This document shows positions 9,466 through 19,032 of a DNA stretch of 64,000 nt, one piece after another. The position numbers were made by a program, and so were the translations under genes. The stretch's first letter is position 1. Each line of letters begins with the position of its first letter. Below the pieces are notes generated by a model. It was not told where the DNA came from, did no database searches, and was given only the letters and a program-made list of their open reading frames with translations. Origin of the DNA: Globisporangium splendens (Eukaryota > Oomycota > Peronosporomycetes > Pythiales > Pythiaceae); contig VFIW01000002.1 of the NCBI GenBank assembly GCA_006386115.1, positions 62,001 to 126,000 on the forward strand, read 5' to 3'.

Positions 9466-11348
9466 ATGAACGAGCTCGACTTCGAGGATGAGCTCATGGA
9501 CTTGGACACGAACGAGAGCGCGTACATGCCGTCGCAGCGCCCGAGCGTCAGCCTCAGCAGCAGGAGCGACAGCGGCATCCGCGGCTCGCTCCCGCTGCTG
9601 CACGCGCTCTCCAGCGAAGAGCTTGTGCCCGTCGTAGACAACGACATGGCCGCCGTGCCGCTCGATCAGCAGTTCTCAGCGCTGTCGGTTGATTCAACAG
9701 CACCACGAGAGTATCCTGGAGTGAATAGTACGTCTGCGCATACGACGGCGGCGCCACCACGGACTCCGCCACTACCACGACAAGCGTCGTTGCCACGACC
9801 TGCGCCTCCGCAGTACCCACCGACGGTCTTGTCCGTGCAGCAGATCCTGGAAGCTGCTGCGCAGAATCAGGAAGCCGTGTACCAGCAAGCGCGCGAGCGC
9901 TTCGGGAGCTCGTCGTCGTCTTCGACGTCTTCTTCCGATCCGCTCGCTTCGTCCGCGTCGTCGTTGGCGTCCTCTGCGTCATCGTTTACCGCAGCTGCGT
10001 CCACGTTTGTCGCGGGTTTGATCAGTCCGCAAGAGCTGCGCGAGCGCGAGCTTGATGAGCAGCTTCTGCGACGCAAAGCGGCTATTGAGGAGATGACGGC
10101 GCTGCGGCAGCAGCAGATCATTGAGCGCATTGGATATCCGATCGACGCGAGCACCGTGATCGTCCACGAGTACCCCGAGGTGACTGCAGAAGCCGTCGAG
10201 AAGATGATCGGAAAGCTGGATACCGTCGTGGAGACGAGTTTTCAGGAAATGCAACAGCAACGGCCTGCAGCCGCGGTGCTGTGGGCGCAGTTGATACAGG
10301 AGCTGACGCCTCTCGAGGGTGCGTACATGGCAAAAGCCGCAGACGAACGCTTTGAAGAGCAGATGAAGTACAGTGTGGCCAAGGGTGAACGTGAGACGAA
10401 GAAGTGCATCGAGCAGCACTTGAATGCGATCTTGGTCTCGCGCGTGCCGCAGCGCAATGGACTCAACATGGGCAAAGCTGTGCATCACTCTTTGGGCCAA
10501 TTGCTGCAGGAATTCCGGAGCATTTTCCTTGCGTGCTACGAAAATTTTGTCGCGCAGCACCAGGCGCATCAGATCGCCGGTGTTCTGCCACTTGTTGCCG
10601 CTGATGTGAACCAATGTGCATCGATCCTCGTGCAGCTGCTGTTGTTCAAGTACCCATTCCTGACGCAGTACAAGCAGTTTGTGCAACGCTGTGTGTTCTC
10701 TGTGCTCTTCGAGCAGCTTCAGCCGACGCTGCATGGGATCTACGTGGCGGCATTTCGAACCGAAGACTCAGTCTTCGACGACGTCGCGCGGCTTAAGCGA
10801 ACGAATCGTGCCAAGGACTTTGGCGTGCGGCGTATTTTCCGATTAGATGGCGACTGGGGACTAACACGAGAACAGCGCGACCAGCGGGACCGGAACGAGC
10901 TCCGACTGCTCTCGCTGCGGCAGTACGACGCTGTGATCTACCAGATGAACGCTCTCCCAGGGATTCGCTCTCCGTTAGCGAAAATCGAGAGTCTGGTTCA
11001 GATTTGCCGCAGCATTGACGCTACCATCAAAGCGTATTACGCCCAGCACGAGGCGCCACCGCCGCCTGAACGAACCAGCGTGTACGTGCATCATTTGTTT
11101 TATACTGCTGCTCATTTGAAAACTCATTCTCTATTCTCTCTCCCTTGTGCTGCAACCACAGAACGGCGGAGGATCTGCGTGCGATTCTGGCGTTTCTCTT
11201 GGTGTCGTCGCCAGCGACGTGTCTGCATGCATTTTCGCAGCTTGCCATCTTGAGCAGTTTCATGCCGCCTGCGTTCGCGAGTGGCGAAGCAGGGTTTGTG
11301 CTGGCCACGCTCACATCCGCAGTGCGCCATCTCATTCGCGTCCGGTGA
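9466..11348 (+). CDS. VPS9-domain protein, probable Rab5-family guanine nucleotide exchange factor
   Basis: Likely activates a Rab5-like GTPase in early endosome traffic. Exons 9466–11081 and 11162–11348 give 600 residues. The donor GTACGT and a pyrimidine-rich acceptor restore frame and join SV to TAEDLRAILAFLL. The C-terminal quarter reads as a VPS9 domain: PLAKIESLVQICRSID, then the intron, then AEDLRAILAFLLVSSPA and FASGEAGFVLATLTSAV, which matches the conserved GEAGYYLT-like end of the domain. The N-terminal 200 residues are Ser/Pro-rich and probably disordered. The middle region (about 200–480) is helical and may be the helical bundle that precedes many VPS9 domains. No SH2, RA or FYVE domain is visible. 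The second exon carries the decisive motif, so the annotation depends on that splice. Confidence 0.8.
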
Positions 11349-11712
11349 TCTCGTGGACAATCGTCATGTGTCTGGTGATCAACCTTCATGTTGTAGTGCT
11401 ATGCTGCACTTTGCACAAAAGCGTGCACATCGATGCACAAACAAAGACTAAGTCGTCGTGGCAGCCATGCATGCGTTAACGTGGTGATCAGGAAGCGCAC
11501 AGCTTTGTCGCAACAGGTCTTGGTCGCATTTCCCATGTTGCTGTCCTTTCGAGTTAAAACAAAGAGTGCACACATGTTTGTTCTGATTCTTTTCGAACCT
11601 TGTAAAAATCCGAACCCATCTGATTTGACGATGTCGCTCGAGTGTGTACCGAAGGTCGCACGAACGCAACTAGCAGGATCCCTCCCTCTGATACCACATT
11701 TGGACCTCGTCG
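11349..11712. other. Intergenic region
   Basis: 3' flank of the VPS9-domain gene and 5' flank of family member 2. No gene or repeat recognised. Confidence 0.45.
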
Positions 11713-13170
11713 ATGCCGCCGCGCCGCAGCAGCAGTACGCCGCCGTCCCCAGCACGCCGCAGGTACATCGGCTGGCACAACGACAGCGCGTCCAGGCGCT
11801 CACGCAGCTCTGAAGCGCTCGTGCTCGCGTGGCTCACGACGCCCGGCAACTACGCGCGCTGGCAGGCGCTGCATCGCACGCAGCAGCGGGACGGGACAGC
11901 AGCCGAATCCCGCAGTACTCTGTGCAGTGAAGTGAATGCGCTGCTGCACAGCAGCGGTATCCAGCACCGCAAGGACAGAGACATCTACCACAAGATCCAG
12001 GCGATGGAGAAGAGCTTTCTGGCGGCCAAGAAATGGCTCCAGGAGACGGGGCTCATGCCATCGTTCCTGCAGGGCGGTACGAGCACCGAGGTGAATGCGC
12101 ACGTTGCCCATCTGTGCAAGCACTACAAGGAACTAGAGCCTGCGTTCACGGCAACGCAGAATGGCACGTCGTCGGAGGATGTTGTGGATATAACCCAGCG
12201 AAGCAGCGATGAAGAAGTTGAAGATGAAGACGAAGAAAAGCGCGCAGGTGACACGCAAGAACGAGAAGACGAGGTGCCGTCTGAAGGGCAGCAAAAGGAG
12301 ACTGCTGTCAGTGATAAAGACGCTGAGGATACCCAGACACAAAACGAGGGCACATGCCTTGAAGTGCCCGAGCGCGAGCACGAAGATCCAGGGCACTTGA
12401 GTGGCATGAACGATGAGGTGAGCGTTGACGATTTAATCCCAGCAGACCAGTTAAGCGACAATGAAGAGACACCTGCAGAATCACATGAAGGGTCAAACGG
12501 AGGAAAGGACGGAGGATCGAAGGCGCAGAGGGAAGACGAAGAAGAAGAGGATACCGAGGCTACAGACACGTCGTCGATGGCGAAACCAGCGAGAAAGAAA
12601 CTGTTCGGAAAGCGTTCGGCAGGCGGCAAGGACGCTGAAGAGCGGTCCAAGAAGCGGTCGTCACTGAGGTTATCACTACCAACGGCAAAGTCGCCGCTTT
12701 CCGCCGAGTCCCCTGTGTGTCCGCTACTGACCCCCACTGCGTCGCCTGCGCGAACCAAAGTCGTCAAGTACGCCGAGGCGAAGCCATCGATCGCACCAAA
12801 GCGCAAGACGTCAGATGTGTCGTCTGCTGCTTCTCTTGCCTCTAAGATATCGGAGAATGCGAAAGAAAGTGCTGCTGCCAAACGGACCAAGAAGCCAAAG
12901 CAGCAGCACCAGAGTCCAGGTGAAGGGCTTGAGCCACTCAAGGTAGCTGCTGCGGTTTCCATGCACCCCGAGGCATTACAGGCGGTGCTGCGCGCGGTTG
13001 AAGAGGAGCGCGTGCATCGCGAGACGCTTTTCCAGCTCGAGTGCGACAAACTGCTGCAGGAACTCGAGGAAAAGAAGGTCAAAGTGGCGTTCGAGACAGC
13101 GCTCGCGCGGAAGAATCTGCTGGACGTTGGCGTCTCGCAGGACGAGATCGATCGCATTCTGCCAGTCTGA
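11713..13170 (+). CDS. WL..PGNY.RW-module protein with C-terminal coiled coil (family member 2)
   Basis: Intronless gene for 485 residues of unknown function, paralogous to the genes at 5273 and 22131. After a short Arg/Ser-rich leader, the module begins at about residue 34 (LAWLTTPGNYARW), continues with a second helix containing GIQHRK, then LEKSFLAAKKWLQETGL-like sequence, and ends with LCKHYKEL. The middle is very acidic and disordered (Glu/Asp/Ser-rich), followed by a basic Ser/Pro/Lys-rich segment with KKRSS-type and KRTKKPK motifs that could act as nuclear signals. The last 60 residues form a coiled coil ending LARKNLLDVGVSQDEIDRILP. The CENP-B HTH domains of member 1 are absent. The module looks three-helical, SANT/trihelix-like, so a chromatin or DNA role is plausible but unproven. 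A (GA)n run follows the stop codon. Confidence 0.78.
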   Translation: MPPRRSSSTPPSPARRRYIGWHNDSASRRSRSSEALVLAWLTTPGNYARWQALHRTQQRDGTAAESRSTLCSEVNALLHSSGIQHRKDRDIYHKIQAMEKSFLAAKKWLQETGLMPSFLQGGTSTEVNAHVAHLCKHYKELEPAFTATQNGTSSEDVVDITQRSSDEEVEDEDEEKRAGDTQEREDEVPSEGQQKETAVSDKDAEDTQTQNEGTCLEVPEREHEDPGHLSGMNDEVSVDDLIPADQLSDNEETPAESHEGSNGGKDGGSKAQREDEEEEDTEATDTSSMAKPARKKLFGKRSAGGKDAEERSKKRSSLRLSLPTAKSPLSAESPVCPLLTPTASPARTKVVKYAEAKPSIAPKRKTSDVSSAASLASKISENAKESAAAKRTKKPKQQHQSPGEGLEPLKVAAAVSMHPEALQAVLRAVEEERVHRETLFQLECDKLLQELEEKKVKVAFETALARKNLLDVGVSQDEIDRILPV

Positions 13171-13343
13171 GTGAAAGAGAGAGAGAGAGAGAAACATGTC
13201 GTGCAGTGTGTGTGTGAAGAAATATATGTTTCCCCGTTTCTATTCTTTGGATTTACTTTATTTTCTACAGCATTTGTTTATATTCACCACTTTGTACTTG
13301 ACTCTTTGGCTTTGCGCGCTAAATATTCCTGATACTTACTTTA

Positions 13344-15692
13344 CTACTGAATCGAGAAGCCTGTGGCCTCCATTTGCAGGAGCATGCGGATCGCAGTCTC
13401 CAGCTCATCTTCGCTCTTGTAGATCGGCAGATCCACGCGGTTGAAGCACGCGAACGCGCGGAGATGAGGACATTCGCTCGTCGGGAGGCAGTGGATCGTG
13501 AACGGACACAGACGACCCTCACTCGTGGTCAGCGCCTTGAAGCCCTGGATCGGAACGCGCGAGGATCCCGTCGCGAACTGCAAGATGTGGCTCTGCTCGT
13601 CCAGCGTCAATGAGCGCTGGATCTTCCAGAACCACTGGATCAGCTTCGTGGTGGCGCGCGTCGGTTTCTTGGTGATCACGACGGCGTGCTTCTCCCAGTC
13701 GTTCAAGTCAATCCCCGGCGAACCACAGAGCAGCAATCGGAGCTCATGGGAATCGAAAGGCGCTAGTAAATGGGCCGGAAGCACGTCGTAAATGCCGTTC
13801 ACCAAGGCACCAATCTCTTCCGCGACCGAGTTCGTCAGATGCCACTGCACAAACAGCATCACGTACTCTTTCTTGTTCTTCTCCGTGACGATGATGTCGC
13901 GGCCATTGGGCTTGAGGTCAACGGTCCCCATCGCCGTGTGGTAGATCGAGAAATCGAGGGCGTACGGGTCGTCCCCACTCTCGGTCAATGGCGTCTCCCA
14001 TAGAAGCTGCAGATTGTGCGCAAGCTTCGCGTCGACGACCTGGAGATCAGAAAACGAGATGGGAGCGCTCAGAATGTGCTTGAACATGACGTCCGTCAAT
14101 GGCGCCGGCACCAGATGACCCTCGAGCAGCGCTTTGGCTAACAACCTTCCAAAGGCTCGGAATTGTGTCAAACAGTCGGCGACCGCGATCGACGCGTTCT
14201 GGTCGATCGTGTATGCGACGCTGCCGTCGCTGCTCTTGACGAACTGGAAGAGGCCGTGGTTGTCGTTGAGGAACTCGGCGACGACCAAGTCGAACCACTC
14301 GCGCACGATGCCGCCGGCGTCGACCCCAGGCTCGCTCATGAACTGGACCCGTAAGGAGCGATGCAATTGTTTCCGAGTGGCGTTCATCAGACCCTCAACG
14401 GTAGTTTGGAGAAGTCCCTCGCCACGCGGCATCAACAGCGTCATATTCATACCCGCGGTGGTCGCCGGGTTATCCCACCGCGCATTCCGGATCGCCGACG
14501 TCTCCTGCATGAACCAGTGGTGCTTCCCCGGGAACGACTGATACCGGACCGGGTCCAGCGCGTGCGGATTGATGCCACGCGAGAAGCTGCGCGGGTCTGT
14601 CTCGTGCAGCGACGCGTACACGTCGGCGTGTTCGGCGGCATCGATGCGGATCATGCCGTGCAGACCGGGACTCTGTTGGTGGGCAGGGTCGTATGGATTG
14701 TCAACTGCTGTGTCGATATTGTGGTCATGGCGGCTCACAAGCGCCGTCGCGCACATGATCGGCTCGATGCTGTTGGACGACAGCGACGGAAACTGCGACG
14801 ACGAGAACGACGACAGCGAGAGTGCACTCGGTTGTCGTCCCATACTATTGGATCTGTTGTTATTGGCGCATTCTACGAATTCGGCGTTCCGCGTCCACAC
14901 GATCTTGTTGGTCGCGTCATCGACTGTGGTGACCCACTCGTTGCGTCGTCGTATCCGCTCGCTGCCGCTGTAGATTCCGCTGCTGACACCCGCAAACCCT
15001 GTTGGGGTTAATGGCTCTGGAGGCGCTGGTGCTGTCGTTTCCTGAGCCATCGTGGACGCTGTCATGATGAAACTCCCATGGTCGGACGGAGGTGAGCCTG
15101 GCGGTGTACCCAGGTCAATGATACCTGAGCGATTCGTCGACGGCGACTCGGGCAGTGGCTCTAGCGGCGTGTGCACCATGAACCCCGGGTGGAAATGCAA
15201 CGGAGGCGGTGACGCACTCGCCATGGACATGGACGAATGCAATGACGATGACCCGGGCATGGACGACAACGACGATAGTGATGTAGATACCGACGCCGAG
15301 GACGAGAACGACAGCGCCGTGGTCGCATACGACGACCGATGCAGCAGCGATGCCGACCGCATAGCTGATGGTTTATCACCCGCGGCGCGCGATTTCTCCT
15401 TCTTGGGCTGGCCGCAGAGCGCGCACTGGGTCTTCATCTCGTAGTTGGCGAAGTCGCAATACCAGCAGATCCAGAGCCGCAGGATCTCGTCGTCGTTGAG
15501 CAGGTCTTCGCGGAAAAAGCTGCCCGAGCGCGATGCCAGCGCCTCGAAGCTCGTCGCCATGTGCGGGAAGTCGTTGCTGGTACGTGTGCGGCCGCAGCAG
15601 CCGTCGCGATGGAAGATCGCGTGCAGACCGCAGCAGATGCGCACGAGCAGCAGCACGGTGAGCAGCATGCTCACTTGGAGATTGAGCGACAT
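13344..15692 (-). CDS. Membrane-anchored zinc-finger HECT-type E3 ubiquitin ligase, second copy
   Basis: HECT E3 of at least 782 residues with the order seen in the gene at 87–2229. It has a hydrophobic helix near the start (VSMLLTVLLLVRICC), a RanBP2-type zinc finger (Cys76, Cys79, Cys90, Cys93), a long Ser-rich linker and a C-terminal HECT domain. Key motifs are SEPGVDAGGIVREWF, the catalytic Cys749 in FACFNRVDLP, and the -4 phenylalanine in the tail GFSIQ. The linker is about twice as long as in the first copy and may carry substrate-binding or phosphorylation sites (inference). The given start is the first ATG in this frame. However, the same frame stays open upstream for about 42 codons without a Met, and a signal-peptide-like ORF lies just beyond (ATG at 15979 or 15973), so a further 5' exon is likely; see findings. 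The gene is convergent with family member 2. Confidence 0.85.
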   Translation of the reverse strand: MSLNLQVSMLLTVLLLVRICCGLHAIFHRDGCCGRTRTSNDFPHMATSFEALASRSGSFFREDLLNDDEILRLWICWYCDFANYEMKTQCALCGQPKKEKSRAAGDKPSAMRSASLLHRSSYATTALSFSSSASVSTSLSSLSSMPGSSSLHSSMSMASASPPPLHFHPGFMVHTPLEPLPESPSTNRSGIIDLGTPPGSPPSDHGSFIMTASTMAQETTAPAPPEPLTPTGFAGVSSGIYSGSERIRRRNEWVTTVDDATNKIVWTRNAEFVECANNNRSNSMGRQPSALSLSSFSSSQFPSLSSNSIEPIMCATALVSRHDHNIDTAVDNPYDPAHQQSPGLHGMIRIDAAEHADVYASLHETDPRSFSRGINPHALDPVRYQSFPGKHHWFMQETSAIRNARWDNPATTAGMNMTLLMPRGEGLLQTTVEGLMNATRKQLHRSLRVQFMSEPGVDAGGIVREWFDLVVAEFLNDNHGLFQFVKSSDGSVAYTIDQNASIAVADCLTQFRAFGRLLAKALLEGHLVPAPLTDVMFKHILSAPISFSDLQVVDAKLAHNLQLLWETPLTESGDDPYALDFSIYHTAMGTVDLKPNGRDIIVTEKNKKEYVMLFVQWHLTNSVAEEIGALVNGIYDVLPAHLLAPFDSHELRLLLCGSPGIDLNDWEKHAVVITKKPTRATTKLIQWFWKIQRSLTLDEQSHILQFATGSSRVPIQGFKALTTSEGRLCPFTIHCLPTSECPHLRAFACFNRVDLPIYKSEDELETAIRMLLQMEATGFSIQ

Positions 15693-16691
15693 GTCGTGGC
15701 CGCTCGCATCCGCGTTGGGTTTTGCTGTCGGCGAGCCGCTGCTGTTGCTCGCGTCGTAGGCGCTTTCGGATTGAGGATCGTGGTGCCGGCTTCAGTGGCT
15801 CCGCTACCGACGGTGCTGTTGGTGCCGTTGCTCGCCGTACTCGTAGCGCTTGTGCTTGTGTTTGCGCTGGTGGTGGCTTGATGGAGAAGAGCGGCGCTGC
15901 TGCTGTGGGCGGTAAGGAGCATTAGACATAGACACACGTACACGCGCTTTGGTGCACGGCGACATCTCTTCATAGCCATTGGGAGTGGCGTAACGGCAAC
16001 AATGGCGTTATGACCAGAAGGACAGGCAGCTTGCGTCCTCACACAGCCCCTGTAATGACGATTCACTCGCACTAGTCAACGCCACTTGTAGGCGCAATGA
16101 CAATGACGCTCGTTCTCTCGCTCTGTGTCTTGCAGAGAGAGGGCGAGCGGTTCAGAAGCAGCAATCGCTGCCGCTTCGACCGCCGAGTCTCACGCATGCG
16201 GGAGGCGTCAGAACGCTCCACTGGCGTGCTGCTCGCGTCGTCGCGTGTGTGTGGCACCACGAACACACAGACGCCTTCTGGTATTAATGCAGCACCGTTT
16301 CCTTCCATGGCGTTGACGCTCTGCTTTTTATTTTTGTATCGTGATAGGATTCCAGTGAAATACAGAAAGCATTTGTCCTTTCATAATGCGTACTGCACTA
16401 ACAGAGTAGTATAATCGACAGTAAAAGGCAGGATTAACTATACTTTATAATACAAAATTGCTATCTGAAAGAAACATGTGCAATAAAAAGGTAATAGAAA
16501 ATCGCCATCGTTGAAGAGGCGTGTGCTGACAAAGAGCTCCTCTCGGATTCGAAGCGCTCGCAGCCACACATGCTTAATTTGCGGCAACGAGATAAAAACG
16601 AAGATCGCAACGGCTTCCGCCGTTCGAGCGGATGTTTCTGTCCTTTTCTGTTCTGTTAATACGTCGTAATATGCTGCTAATGGGAGCGCTC
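15693..16691. other. Region upstream of the second HECT gene and downstream of the MYND gene
   Basis: The 15693–15979 part probably contains the missing 5' coding exon of the HECT gene on the minus strand: a reading frame there encodes a leader-like sequence followed by a Thr/Ser/Asn-rich stretch. The rest shows no gene. The 3' end of the MYND-finger gene enters from the right. Confidence 0.4.
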
Positions 16692-17532
16692 TTATGCCTT
16701 GGTGCAGCTCAGTTTGTGCGTCTTCCAGTCCGCCTTTTGGCACTTGGCGCTGCAGTAGTGCTGGCTCTTGCACCGCGAGCAGCGCAGCGACGCGTTCGCC
16801 GAGCACATGGCGGCGCCGCACACGTGCACGGCCGACGACGCAATCGCTTTCTTGGATGCGCTCATGCTGCTGGTACCGGCAGACGCCGCACTCTGCTCTT
16901 TGCCGATCTTGATCCAGTCGGCGTCCATCGTGACCTCGCTCAAGCGAAAGTCCATGCGCTCAAAGTCGTCATCTAACGGATTACACAAGAGCATCATGCG
17001 GTTTGTATCAGTACCTGTCCATTATGATGCATACGCTCTGTATATTCATGCATTGTTTACCATTGTCAAAGACGCGCGCAATGAACGCGTCACCGCGCAC
17101 TTCGATCATCTTGCCGCACGCCTGTGCGATCGCGGACGCGCGCATGTTCGTGGGCAACCCCTTGGCCGTGCCCTTGTCGTCGACGTACATGTTGACGCCG
17201 ATGTGGCTGACGGCGCGCGTGTTGGTCATGAGCGGGAACGAGTCCACGAGGCTGTCCATCTGCAGCATCATCTGAAGCATCTCGTCGGTCATCTGCGTGC
17301 CCTTGGGCAACTGACTCAGCAGTTGCTCCTTGAAGATCTCCTGCTGCTTGGCTTCCGAGTTGCCGCTGCCATTCTGCTTGAAATGCACCCGCAAGCGGTC
17401 CGTGAGACAGCCCAACTGGGCCTCCTTGTCCTCGGGCAGCGCCACCTGCCACTCCTCCAGCTCCTTCTCGGCGTCTGCAGGCACGTACACGACGTAGAAC
17501 GCCTTGCGCGCGCGCTCCTGTTCACCAACCAT
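16692..17532 (-). CDS. MYND zinc-finger protein of unknown function
   Basis: Exons 17061–17532 and 16692–16972 code for 250 residues; the splice (GTAAAC donor, TTAG acceptor) keeps frame and joins VFDND to DDFERMDF. The C-terminal 45 residues form a MYND finger with the expected spacing: CGAAMCS, CSRCKSQHYC, CQKADWKTHKLSC. MYND fingers bind proline-rich partner peptides. The N-terminal 190 residues (YVVYVPADAEKELEEW onward) form an uncharacterised, probably alpha/beta domain that I cannot assign. No SET domain is present, so it is not a SMYD methyltransferase. The ATG at 17532 is chosen; a TTG two codons upstream is in frame. It is divergent from the thymidine kinase gene across about 300 bases. 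Confidence 0.8.
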
Positions 17533-17834
17533 CGTCAATTATGTGTGTCTTCCGGTTCAAAAAAATGGCAATGTGCTTGATACCAAGGTATCAACGGCAA
17601 CACACCACTCGAGCGGCAGATCCTAGTCTCAAAACGCTAAACCAGGTCGCAACGTTCCAAAGTCAGTATGGATGGGAGGACGAGGTCCTAGTTTAAGGTG
17701 GTTTAGAACAGACACCCTCCCATCCCACCAAAAACAAAAAGCGCGCGTAAAACGCCACAAGTATCCAGAAAAATTGCGCGCGCCTCACCCAACAGGAAGC
17801 CCAACAGGTCCGCCCGCGCACTCGTTTGACGCGC
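17533..17834. other. Divergent promoter region, MYND gene and thymidine kinase
   Basis: About 300 bases shared between two divergent starts. No obvious TATA element, repeat or conserved motif that I can name. Confidence 0.4.
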
Positions 17835-18842
17835 ATGCTGCAGCGTAGCATTTTCCGATTGACGCGGCACCGCGCACCCGCGTTGCGCAGCGTCTCGTCT
17901 TCTGCCGCCATCGCCAGCATGTCGCCACCGCACGCGCTGTCGTCGTCGTCGTCCTTTGCCACCATGCGCACGGTGCCCGGCCACCTGCAGCTTATCATCG
18001 GTCCCATGTTCAGCGGTAAGAGCACGGAGCTCATCCGCCGCATGCGCCGCTTCCACCACGCCAAGCTGCAGTGTCTCGTCATCAAGTACAAGAACGACAC
18101 GCGATACTCGGACGAGTGAGTCGAATGATGCGTCATCTTTGAGCTTGAAGGTATCAGTGGCTGTATTAATCATTCGTGTGTGTGTTTGCGCTGCAGAAAG
18201 CTGTCGACGCATGACAAGCTGCTCTTTGAAGCCAAGCCCGTGGAGCGCCTCGCTGAAGCGCGCGCGTATGTGGCGAACGCCGATGTGATCGGCATCGATG
18301 AAGGCCAATTCTTCCCAGACGTACGTGCGATCCTACTGATTAAAACGCTGGTGTCCGTATGCTTATTGATGTTTTGTTGCTGTTGCAGCTGGTGGAATTC
18401 TGTTTGGAGGCTGCGGATGCTGGCAAAGTGGTGATCGTCGCGGCACTCGACGGAACGTTTGAGCGAAAAGTACGCTATTGTGGTCATCATGCTGGAATCA
18501 GCTCTTCCGATTTGCGCTCAATTTTATGTTGCGTGCATGTTCTCTTTGCTGCAGCCATTCGGTAGCGTGTGCGAATTGATTCCAGCGGCGGAACAAGTCA
18601 TCAAACTGAACGCCGTGTGCACCAAATGCGGCCACGACGCCGCGTTCACGAGACGAATCGTCGCAGACACGTCCGTGGAGGTGGGTAGCTGTCATTGTCT
18701 CCTCTGTGCACTATGTGAGAACAACGACGATGTTGATGGTGCTCTTTCTGTTTGCGTGTTGGCATGTGGCGTGGCGTAGTTGATTGGAGGAAGTGATTTG
18801 TACGAGCCCCGGTGTCGTCAATGCTTTGACGTCGACAACTAA
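17835..18842 (+). CDS. TK1: Thymidine kinase, TK1 type, with N-terminal extension
   Basis: Phosphorylates thymidine to dTMP in pyrimidine salvage. Five exons (17835–18115, 18197–18320, 18389–18469, 18555–18680, 18780–18842) give 224 residues. Introns are 68–99 bases, and every junction restores the TK1 sequence. The P-loop GPMFSGKST is at residues 56–64. The DEGQFFPD motif holds the likely catalytic Glu129. The lasso motif appears as [12 protein letters not shown]. The structural zinc site shows as CTKC and CRQC. The first 45 residues are Arg/Ser-rich with few acidic residues and could be a mitochondrial presequence; alternatively translation may start at Met29 or Met44 for a cytosolic form. 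The family is usually cytosolic in animals, so the leader is notable. No KEN-box-like tail is visible. Confidence 0.92.
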
Positions 18843-19032
18843 GGAAGTGGTGGTACTGAAATCACTCGTTCACGAGCATCCAAGCAACATAGAGGCAGCC
18901 GTTCTACATGGCGGCACAATGGAATAGAATGAGTTTTTATGTTTGTGCTTGCTTCATGTGACGCCCGTTGGTGAGTGCGCAATTTGTTTTCTAACTTCGT
19001 GCAACTGAATAGGAAAAAGCAGGATTGTCCAC

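Noticed and set aside
12123..13157. Minus-strand Ser-rich open frame of 344 codons
   Set aside because: Complement of the Glu/Lys-rich coding sequence of family member 2; the Ser runs mirror acidic codons on the other strand.
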